This document shows, one piece after another, positions 25,047 through 31,968 of a stretch of 59,472 nt of DNA. The stretch comes from Streptomyces sp. A1277. GTDB lineage: Bacteria > Actinomycetota > Actinomycetes > Streptomycetales > Streptomycetaceae. The stretch spans positions 1-59,472 of the forward strand of contig NZ_SSBI01000052.1 in assembly GCF_004795015.1 (NCBI RefSeq), written 5' to 3'. Under the pieces are notes generated by a model. The model made no database searches, was not told the origin of the DNA, and saw nothing but the letters and a program-made list of their open reading frames with translations. Numbering within the stretch: the stretch's first letter is position 1; the number at the start of each line of letters is the position of its first letter. The position numbers were made by a program, and so were the translations under genes.

Positions 25047-27289
25047 CGGGGCGCGCGCACATCGACGGCACCTGGGAGCCACGTCCCGCCGCCCGCTGGG
25101 AGGACGCCTTCCTCGGGGGCAACGGCCGGCACGGGGCCATGGTGTACGGGGACCCGGCCAACGACCGGGTCGTCGTCAACCACCACACCCTGGTCCGGCC
25201 CAACGGCAGCGAGCACGTCCGCCCGCCCGAGCTCGCGGACCGGCTCGACCGGCTGCAGAGCGCCCTGCTGGCCGGGGACACCACGGCGGCGGAACGCTTC
25301 GGCCAGGGCCGCCCGCTGGTGTGGGTGCAGCCCTTCCATCCCGCCTTCCAGACCCGAATCCGCCCGGCTCCCGGCAGCGCCGACCCGGCGGCGGACCCGG
25401 CCGCCGGCTACCGGCGCTCGGTCGACTTCGCCACCGGGGAGATCGGGGCCGTCCGCGAGGACCGGCGCAGCCGGGTCTTCGTCTCGCGCGCCGACGACGT
25501 GATCGTCCAGTACGTCACCGGTCCCGGGCTCGCGGTGGACCTGACCCTGGACCACGCCCTGCCGGGTGCCCCGCCGCGCCTGGCCGTGGGGCGCAGCACC
25601 GTACTGACCCCGGACGGTGCCCGGCTGGCGCTGCGGGCCGGCTACCCGGACAGCGAGCTCGCGTACACCGGGGTGACGGTGGTGCGGGCGGAGGGCGGCC
25701 GGGTGTCGGTGGCGGGCGAGGGCGTCCGGGTCGAGGGCGCCAGGAGCCTGCTGCTGCTCACCCGGGTGCGCCGGCACGCGGGCCACCTGGACCTGGCTGC
25801 GGAGTGTGCCGCGCTGCCCGGGGACGATTACGCGACGCTGTTCGCACGGCACTGTGCGCTGCACCGCCCGGCCTTCGAGCGGGCCTCCCTCACCCTGGAC
25901 GCCGATCCGGCCGAACGGCTGCTTCCCGGCAGCGAGTTGATCCGGCGGCCGGACAGTACGGCGCTCCTGGAGCGGCTGTTCGCGGCGGGGCGCTACCACC
26001 TGCTGTCCGCCTCCGGGGCCCTGCCGCCCCGGCTGACCGGGCTGTGGACGGGCGACTGGGACACCGCCTGGTCGGGGGCGTTCACCACCAACGCCAACCT
26101 CAACCTCCAGATCGCCTCCGCGGCCGCCGCGGCGCTGCCGGAGGTGTCCGAGGCCCATGGAGCGCTGGTGTACGGGCAGCTCGCCGACTGGCGGGACAAC
26201 GCACGGGCGATCTTCGGGGCGCGCGGCATCGTCGCCCCGTCCCACACCGACGGCGAGTCCGGGCACACCCGGCACTATCAGCGCGCCTACCCGCTGCACC
26301 TGTGGACGGCGGGCGCGGACTGGCTCCTGGAGCCGCTGATCGAGGACGCCGAGACGACCGGGGTGACGGACCCGCGGCTGACGGCCGCCCTGCACGAGGC
26401 GGCCCTGTTCTACGAGGACTTCCTGACCCGCACCGGCCCCGACGGGCGGGTGGCCGTGGTCCCCTCGTACTCGCCGGAGAACCGTCCGGCCAACGCGAGT
26501 TGGGGCACGGTCAACGCGACGATGGACCTCGCGGCGGCCCGGCACGCCCTGACCGCTTCGGCCGGCCGCTCCCCCGCCCATCCGGCCTCCGCGCGGCGGC
26601 GGGCGCTGGCGGACCGGCTCGCGGAGTACCGGGTCAACGAGGACGGGGCGCTCGCCGAGTGGGCGTGGCCGGGCCTGGCGGAGACGTACGACCACCGCCA
26701 CCTCAGCCATCTCTACCCCGTGTGGCCGCTGGACGCGATCAATCCGTACGACACCCCGGAGCTGTCGGCGGCCGCGCACCGGGCGCTGGAGTTGCGTGGC
26801 GCGGAGAACGACTCCGCGCACGGCCATCTGCACCATGCGCTGATCGCCGCACGGCTGCGGGACGGGGCGCGGGCCTCGGCCGCCGTCCGGTCGGTCCTGG
26901 CGGGCGACTTCTTCCACGACTCATTGATGAGCGCCCACTATCCGTCCCGCGACGTCTACAACGCGGACGCGGCCCACGCCCTGCCCGCCGCGGTCATCGA
27001 GTCGCTCGTCCAGTCGGCGCCGGACCGGCTGGTCCTGCTGCCCGCACTCCTCACGGGCTGCCCGAGCGGTGAACTGCGCGGTGTGCGTACGCGGTTCGGC
27101 GCCGGGCTCGATCTGCGCTGGTCGGCCGACTCCACCGCGACCGCTGTACTGCACCCCACGCGTGATGCCCGCATCGATGTCCGCACGGGCGACGGCCACA
27201 CCCTCACCGACGCCTCCGCCGGCGTCCCCTCGGTCTCTCTGGAGCTGACCGCCGGCGTGGACCGCGTCCTCGAACTGAAGCCGCGGTAG
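25043..27289 (+). CDS. GH95-family alpha-L-fucosidase-like enzyme, divergent
   Basis: 748 aa, cytoplasmic (no signal). The N-terminal beta domain begins RPAARWEDAFLGGNGRHGAM (GH95: W--A-P-GNG--GAM). The catalytic (alpha/alpha)6 barrel includes GLWTGDWDTAWSGAFTTNAN followed by LNLQ, and HRHLSHLYPVWPLDAINPYD. In classic GH95 the later block reads GWS-AWK; here the equivalent reads ENDSAHGHLHHALIAARL, so this is a divergent branch. Known GH95 activities are alpha-1,2-L-fucosidase and alpha-L-galactosidase; removal of the terminal fucose of fucogalactoxyloglucan fits the context. It is translationally coupled to GH42. Confidence 0.82.
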   Translation: MTGRAHIDGTWEPRPAARWEDAFLGGNGRHGAMVYGDPANDRVVVNHHTLVRPNGSEHVRPPELADRLDRLQSALLAGDTTAAERFGQGRPLVWVQPFHPAFQTRIRPAPGSADPAADPAAGYRRSVDFATGEIGAVREDRRSRVFVSRADDVIVQYVTGPGLAVDLTLDHALPGAPPRLAVGRSTVLTPDGARLALRAGYPDSELAYTGVTVVRAEGGRVSVAGEGVRVEGARSLLLLTRVRRHAGHLDLAAECAALPGDDYATLFARHCALHRPAFERASLTLDADPAERLLPGSELIRRPDSTALLERLFAAGRYHLLSASGALPPRLTGLWTGDWDTAWSGAFTTNANLNLQIASAAAAALPEVSEAHGALVYGQLADWRDNARAIFGARGIVAPSHTDGESGHTRHYQRAYPLHLWTAGADWLLEPLIEDAETTGVTDPRLTAALHEAALFYEDFLTRTGPDGRVAVVPSYSPENRPANASWGTVNATMDLAAARHALTASAGRSPAHPASARRRALADRLAEYRVNEDGALAEWAWPGLAETYDHRHLSHLYPVWPLDAINPYDTPELSAAAHRALELRGAENDSAHGHLHHALIAARLRDGARASAAVRSVLAGDFFHDSLMSAHYPSRDVYNADAAHALPAAVIESLVQSAPDRLVLLPALLTGCPSGELRGVRTRFGAGLDLRWSADSTATAVLHPTRDARIDVRTGDGHTLTDASAGVPSVSLELTAGVDRVLELKPR

Positions 27290-27322
27290 CACTCCCCCCA
27301 CCCGCACCATGCAAGGACGACC

Positions 27323-27850
27323 ATGGCACGACGCACCCGCACGCTCAGCAGGCTCACCCTGGCGCCGGCGGCGGCCCTGGCGGCGCTCATCGGCTTCGCC
27401 GCCGCCCCCGCCCAGGCGGCGACCTGGTCCTCCTCGGACCAGTGGGGCACGTACGACGTCACCGTCCCGTCGTCCGGGGCCTACAACACCTCGTACGACA
27501 TCTGGGACAGCGACTACGACTACGACTACGACTACGAGGTGATGCTGTGGGTCAACCACAACGGCGCCGTGGGCCCGCTCGGCACCTCGCAGGGCACGCT
27601 GTCGCTCGGCGGTCACACCTGGACCGTCTACAAGGGTGACAACGGCTCCAACCAGGTCTTCTCGTTCCTGCGCACGTCGGACTCCGCGTCGGGCACTGTG
27701 GACGTCCTGCCGATCCTGAAGTGGATCAAGGACACCAAGGGGTGGTGGGGCAACGAGACGATCGGTGACGTCCAGTTCGGCTACGAGATCACCTCGTCGG
27801 CGGGCGGTCTCGACTTCCGGACGAACGCGTTCGCCGTCTCCGCGAGCTGA
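27323..27850 (+). CDS. Secreted GH12 endoglucanase/xyloglucanase with an internal deletion
   Basis: 175 aa, compared with about 230-240 for a complete GH12 with its signal. The Sec signal peptide ends AAPAQAATW. The mature start WSSSDQWGT is joined directly to YDVTVPSSGAYN, which normally lies some 60 residues later, so the first strands of the beta-jelly roll are absent. Both catalytic Glu remain: nucleophile in YEVMLWVN (about residue 72) and acid/base in FGYEITSS (about residue 155). A (DY)n run encoded by repeated GACTAC at 27511-27534 replaces the usual loop before the nucleophile. The frame is intact, but the fold is probably compromised. It ends the LacI-controlled operon. Confidence 0.75.
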   Translation: MARRTRTLSRLTLAPAAALAALIGFAAAPAQAATWSSSDQWGTYDVTVPSSGAYNTSYDIWDSDYDYDYDYEVMLWVNHNGAVGPLGTSQGTLSLGGHTWTVYKGDNGSNQVFSFLRTSDSASGTVDVLPILKWIKDTKGWWGNETIGDVQFGYEITSSAGGLDFRTNAFAVSAS

Positions 27851-27867
27851 CCCGCACACGCAAGGAG

Positions 27868-27917
27868 CCGGCTCGTGCGCGGGGGCCGGCTCGTGCGCGG
27901 GGGCCGGCTCGTGCGCG
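27868..27917. repeat. 18-bp tandem repeat, 2.8 copies, between GH12 and lacI
   Basis: Unit CCGGCTCGTGCGCGGGGG at 27868, 27886 and a partial copy at 27904. The first copy overlaps the palindrome GAGCCGGCTC. It lies between convergent stops and may act as a weak terminator. Confidence 0.7.
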
Positions 27918-27932
27918 TATCGTCCCGGGGGC

Positions 27933-28940
27933 TCACACCGGGGCGGGTCCTGTGCTCTCCCGAACCGTCAACTCGGGTGCCAGCAGCTCCACTTCGTCCG
28001 TCCCCCGGCCGGAGAGCTTGGCGACGACCTGCTCGACCGAGCGGCGGCCCATCTCCTGTGCCGGTATGGCCACCGAGGTGAGCCGCACCGATGCCTGGGA
28101 GGCGACCTGCTCGGGGCAGATCGCCACCACCGACACATCCTCCGGCACGGCCCGGCCCTGCTGCCGCAACAGGTTGAGCAGCGGTTCCACCGCCGCCTCG
28201 TTCTGCACGATGAAGCCGGTGGTGCCGGGGCGCTCGTCGAATATCCGCGACAGCGTCTGCGCCATCGCCGCGTATCCGCCCTCGCACGGCCGGTGCAGGA
28301 CGCGCACCCCGGTCTCCTGCGCCTTGGCCCGTACGCCGTCGACGGTCCGCTCGGCGAACCCGGTGTGCCGCTCGTACACCGCGGCGGCCTCGCCGATCAC
28401 CGCGATCTCGCGGTGTCCGAGACCGGCCAGGTGTTCCACGCAGAGCGCGCCGGTCGCCTCGAAGTCGAGGTCCACACAGGTCAGCCCGTCGGTGTCGGCG
28501 GGCAGGCCGATGAGCACGGCGGCCCGGTCGGTCTCGCGGAGCAGGGGCAGCCGCTCGTCGTGCAGTTCGACGTCCATCAGGATCATCGCGTCCGCGAGCG
28601 AGCTGCCGGCGATCCGCCGCACGGCCGCGGGCCCCTCCTCGCCGGTGAGCAGCAGGACGTCGTAGCCGTGGGTGCGGGCGGTGGTGGCGACCGCGATGGC
28701 GATCTCCATCATCACGGGCACGTACATGTCGGTGCGCAGCGGCACCATGAGCGCGATGATGTTCGACCGGCTGCTGGCGAGGGCCCTGGCCCCGGCGTTG
28801 GGGTGGTAGCCGAGCTGCTGGATGCTCTGTTCGACGCGCTCGCGGGTGGCCACCGAGATGGAGCGCTTGCCGCTCAGCACGTAGCTCACCGTGCTCGCCG
28901 AGACTCCGGCGTGCTGCGCGACCTCGGCCAGGGTGACCAT
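27933..28940 (-). CDS. LacI-family regulator of the xyloglucan locus
   Basis: 335 aa. The N-terminal LacI helix-turn-helix with hinge is textbook (TLAEVAQHAGVSASTVSYVL; NAGARALASSRSN). A periplasmic-binding-protein-like effector domain follows. The palindrome TCGAAGCGCTTCGA, with the central CG typical of LacI operators, occurs twice in the GH3-binding protein gap. Its core also occurs twice within 180 bp upstream of this gene, so autoregulation and control of both arms are likely. The effector is probably a xyloglucan-derived oligosaccharide. ATG 28940 begins the helix-turn-helix. Confidence 0.93.
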   Translation of the reverse strand: MVTLAEVAQHAGVSASTVSYVLSGKRSISVATRERVEQSIQQLGYHPNAGARALASSRSNIIALMVPLRTDMYVPVMMEIAIAVATTARTHGYDVLLLTGEEGPAAVRRIAGSSLADAMILMDVELHDERLPLLRETDRAAVLIGLPADTDGLTCVDLDFEATGALCVEHLAGLGHREIAVIGEAAAVYERHTGFAERTVDGVRAKAQETGVRVLHRPCEGGYAAMAQTLSRIFDERPGTTGFIVQNEAAVEPLLNLLRQQGRAVPEDVSVVAICPEQVASQASVRLTSVAIPAQEMGRRSVEQVVAKLSGRGTDEVELLAPELTVRESTGPAPV

Positions 28941-29014
28941 TCAGCTCTCCATCACGGGACGTCGTCGGGCCCGGCACGCGAACCGGTCTGCTCCGGCACT
29001 TCGGTCAGATGCGG

Positions 29015-29026
29015 CGAAGCGCTTCG
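29015..29026. promoter_or_regulatory. LacI-type operator, copy 3 (12-bp core)
   Basis: CGAAGCGCTTCG, 75 bp upstream of the lacI start. The outer pair is G/A rather than T/A, so it may be weaker than the other copies. Confidence 0.75.
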
Positions 29027-29101
29027 ACTGCGCTCTCTGCATCTGCGACATGGGGAGACAGAGCGAGCCTAGACCCGCTCGGTCTGCATGTCCAGACCAG
29101 T

Positions 29102-29117
29102 GTCGAAGCGCTTCGAC
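29102..29117. promoter_or_regulatory. LacI-type operator, copy 4 (extended)
   Basis: GTCGAAGCGCTTCGAC, a perfect 16-bp palindrome and the most symmetric of the four copies. Its centre is about 89 bp from copy 3, a spacing close to eight to nine helical turns, compatible with looping. It is upstream of lacI and 101 bp beyond the stop of the P450 gene. Confidence 0.8.
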
Positions 29118-29217
29118 TCGACGTTTCGGCCCCATGCCCGCCCAGAACGGCTCGTGGCGGCAGCCGCTTCGGCCACCGCCACGATATGCCCGTCCCCGGC
29201 CCTTCGGTCACATCGAC

Positions 29218-30471
29218 TCAGGTGCCGAGCAGGACGGGGAAGGACTCCATGTCGTTCTGCGTCATGACCGGAAGGTTGCGCAGCTCCGAGTCGGGTACCG
29301 CGAGCCGCAGGTGCGGGAAGCGTGCGAAGAGCGCCGGCAGGGCGATGCCCGCCTCGACCCGGGAGAGCGCGGCGCCCGGGCAGATGTGCGGCCCGTGCCC
29401 GAAGGTCATGTGCCGGATGGGGGTGGCGCGCGTGATGTCGAAGGCGTCGGCGTCGGGTCCGTGCTGCTCGGGGTCGCGGCCGATCACCCGGTAGGAGATC
29501 ACCACGCCCTCGCCCTTGGCGATGACCTCGTCACCCACCTGGACGTCCTCGGTGGCGAACCGCATGAGCAGATGGGTGGTGGGGGTGTCCCACCGCAGGG
29601 TCTCCTCGATCACGGTCTCCCAGGAGATCTCGCCGTCCAGGACCATCCGCAGCTGGTCGGGGTGGGCCAGCAGGGCGCGTACGGCGTTGAGGATGAGCCC
29701 GATCGTGGTCTCGTGCCCGGCGGCGACCATGGCCTTGAGGTTGCCGATCACCTCTTCCTCGGTCAGGGGCTCGCCGCCCTCCTCGGCGAGGATGAGCGCG
29801 GAGGTGAGGTCGTCGGTCGGCTGCGCGGTCTTCTCGCGTACGAGTCCGGCGTAGAAGACGTCCAGGTCGGCGAGGAGGGCGAGGCGCTCGTCCTGCGGGG
29901 TGAGCATGGAGAAGAACGCCTTGTACTGGCGGGTCAGCATGGCGTTCTCCGCCGGGTCGACCCCCATCAGCATGCCGACGACCCGCATCGGCAGCGGCTG
30001 GGCGAACACGGCTTTGAGGTCGACGACGGCCCCGTCCCGGCCGCCCTCCTCCAGCGCGTCCAGCAGCTCCGCGGTGAACTTCTCGATGTCGGGGCGTATC
30101 GCCTCCAGCCTGCGGGGCGTGAGCGCCTGGGAGGTCTTGGTCCGCAGCCGGCGGTGTTCGGCGCCGTCGACCGTGAACATGGACCGCCCGGCGTCGATCA
30201 TCCCGATGAGCGGCCAGTCGCGGGTCACCTCGCCGCTGCGCCACAGCCCCCAGGCGTCGATGTCCTTCACCAGCCGCGGGTCGACCAGGAGCTGCCGCGC
30301 GTCCGCGTGCCGGGTGAGGGTCCAGGCCGGCACGCCCAGGAGCTCGATCCGGGCCAGCCGTCCGGCGTCGCGCAGCCGTGCCGTCTCGCCGTCCAGGTCC
30401 TGGACCATGGGGTCGATGACGACGGTTCCACCGTGCTGGGCCGCCGCCTGGGTGGCGTGGGGGCAGTTCAC
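29218..30471 (-). CDS. Cytochrome P450, CYP154-like
   Basis: 417 aa soluble class I bacterial P450. I-helix oxygen-activation motif: MVAAGHETTIGL. K-helix ExxR present in IEETLRWDTPTTH. Heme loop FGHGPHICPGAALSRVE contains the proximal Cys. Redox partners must come from elsewhere. The GTG start at 30471 overlaps the stop of the upstream P450 by 4 bp (GTGA), so the pair is co-translated. A CYP157-like gene followed by a CYP154-like gene is a recurrent Streptomyces arrangement; substrates are generally unknown, although some CYP154 enzymes oxidise aromatic or steroid substrates. Confidence 0.9.
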   Translation of the reverse strand: MNCPHATQAAAQHGGTVVIDPMVQDLDGETARLRDAGRLARIELLGVPAWTLTRHADARQLLVDPRLVKDIDAWGLWRSGEVTRDWPLIGMIDAGRSMFTVDGAEHRRLRTKTSQALTPRRLEAIRPDIEKFTAELLDALEEGGRDGAVVDLKAVFAQPLPMRVVGMLMGVDPAENAMLTRQYKAFFSMLTPQDERLALLADLDVFYAGLVREKTAQPTDDLTSALILAEEGGEPLTEEEVIGNLKAMVAAGHETTIGLILNAVRALLAHPDQLRMVLDGEISWETVIEETLRWDTPTTHLLMRFATEDVQVGDEVIAKGEGVVISYRVIGRDPEQHGPDADAFDITRATPIRHMTFGHGPHICPGAALSRVEAGIALPALFARFPHLRLAVPDSELRNLPVMTQNDMESFPVLLGT

Positions 30472-31763
30472 GAGAAGTCTCCTGTCGTACGTACGGGGGT
30501 GAACCGGACGGGAAGCGTGGTGTTGCCGCGCAGGAAGGCGGAGGGCCGCCGGACGAGGTCCTCGACGGGGACGTCGAGCCGGAGATCGGGCAGCCGGTCG
30601 AGCAGCACCTCGATGCCGGTCCTGGCGATGATCTCGGCGATCTCCTGGGCCGGGAAGGGGCACCGGTACTCGCCGTGGCTGAAGGCCAGATGCGCGCCGT
30701 TGCCGCCCTGGGCGGACGAGCCGCCGGCGGACAGGCCCTGGCGGATCAGGGGGTCGGTGTTGGCGGCCCCGAGCCCGAGGAGCAGCATGTCCCCGGCCTT
30801 GATCCGCTGTCCGCCGAGCTGGGTGTCGCGGGCGGCCCAGCGCCCGGCGAGGATCTGGGTGGGGGTGTCCTCCCACAGCACCTCGTTCATGGCCTCGCCG
30901 ATGCTGCGCCGGCCGCCGGCCATGGAGTCGGCGAACTCGTCCTCGGTGAGCATCAGCCGCAGCGAGTTGCTGATCCAGTCGGCGGTGGGCAGGTGCCCGG
31001 CGGCCGTGACGGCCATCAGGTCGAGCGTGTACTCCTCGTCGGTGAACTCCTCGGGGAAGTCGAGCATGCGGGAGGTGACGTCGTCCCCCGGCTCGGCCCG
31101 CTTGGCGGCGAGCAGCCGCGCCATGTGCTCCCCGAACCGCAGATGAGCGCTCTGCGCTTCCGGCCCCCCGTCCGCCAGGTCCTTCAGCACCTGGGCGATG
31201 CCGAAGCCTTCGTCGTCGGGGAAGCCGATCAGGCGGGCCAGGACGAGGACGGGGAGGGGTTCGCAGAATGCGGCGACGAGGTCGGCGGTGCCCCGGGTGC
31301 ACATGTCGTCGATCAGCCGGTCCGCCAGCTGTTCGCAGTGGCTGCGGATCTGGAACGGGTCGGCGCCCTCCAGCGCGGGCCCGACCATGCGGACGTGCCG
31401 CCGGTGCTCCTCGCCCGCGCTGAAGTAGATGGAGGGCATGGGCCGTCCCACCATCGGCAGCAGGGGCCAGTCGTCGGGGATGTGCGGCCACTGGTTCCAC
31501 AGGCCGACGTCGCGCGGGAACAGCTCGCCGTCACTGGTGACCCGGTGCAGCTCGCGGTACCCGATGACCAGCCAGGCGGGAAAGCCGCCCGGCAGCTCGA
31601 CGGGGACGACGGGTCCGTGGTCACGCCGCATGGTGCGGTAGACGACCTGGGGCTCCGTCTGGAACCCGGGACCCCAGAGCGGGACGGCCCCGGCGTGTGC
31701 CGGGCAGCCGGGCGGGGGCGGCGGAGCGACAAGTGCGGGCTCTGCCGAAGAAGGGCGCGTCAT
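30468..31763 (-). CDS. Cytochrome P450 lacking the ExxR motif, CYP157-like
   Basis: 431 aa. The heme loop AFSHGEYRCPFPAQEIAEII retains the proximal Cys. In the K helix, where ExxR is nearly universal, the sequence is MNEVLWEDTPTQ, so Arg is replaced by Trp; absence of ExxR is the known hallmark of CYP157. The I-helix region is also altered (VTAAGHLPTADW, with the Thr displaced from AGxxT). It may be an unusual catalyst or a partner of the co-translated CYP154-like enzyme. ATG 31763 has CAGGA upstream; an in-frame upstream ATG at 31793 lacks a good ribosome site. Confidence 0.88.
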   Translation of the reverse strand: MTRPSSAEPALVAPPPPPGCPAHAGAVPLWGPGFQTEPQVVYRTMRRDHGPVVPVELPGGFPAWLVIGYRELHRVTSDGELFPRDVGLWNQWPHIPDDWPLLPMVGRPMPSIYFSAGEEHRRHVRMVGPALEGADPFQIRSHCEQLADRLIDDMCTRGTADLVAAFCEPLPVLVLARLIGFPDDEGFGIAQVLKDLADGGPEAQSAHLRFGEHMARLLAAKRAEPGDDVTSRMLDFPEEFTDEEYTLDLMAVTAAGHLPTADWISNSLRLMLTEDEFADSMAGGRRSIGEAMNEVLWEDTPTQILAGRWAARDTQLGGQRIKAGDMLLLGLGAANTDPLIRQGLSAGGSSAQGGNGAHLAFSHGEYRCPFPAQEIAEIIARTGIEVLLDRLPDLRLDVPVEDLVRRPSAFLRGNTTLPVRFTPVRTTGDFS

Positions 31764-31839
31764 GAATCCTGACTCCTGGGGTGACAACTGCACGCGTCAA
31801 GATCACGCGATCAACACCCGTTCACTATAAGGAGTTTGC

Positions 31840-31920
31840 GTGACACAGGAACTACCAACTGCGATCATTCCCGAACCCTGGACGAACCAAAAGGGGGCAG
31901 AACTGTCCACCTCTGGCACG
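31840..31920 (+). pseudogene. Possible 5' remnant of a divergent gene next to the P450 pair
   Basis: AAGGAG at 31830 sits 4-10 nt before GTG 31840, followed by TQELPTAIIPEPWTNQKGAE, which looks like a genuine N-terminus (balanced composition, non-Arg-rich). After about 25 codons the frame becomes the Arg/Pro-rich antisense of the phospholipase gene. I interpret it as the surviving start of a gene divergent from the P450s whose body is lost. I do not recognise the family. The other bases of the 31764-31968 gap hold the P450 promoter. Confidence 0.35.
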
Positions 31921-31968
31921 CATGGCCTCGCGCCGCCACGACGGCGCGCACCCCCGCGCCGGCTCCGC

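Noticed and set aside
27868..27917. Short repeats as additional LacI operators
   Set aside because: The unit CCGGCTCGTGCGCGGGGG has no relation to TCGAAGCGCTTCGA and lies between convergent stops.
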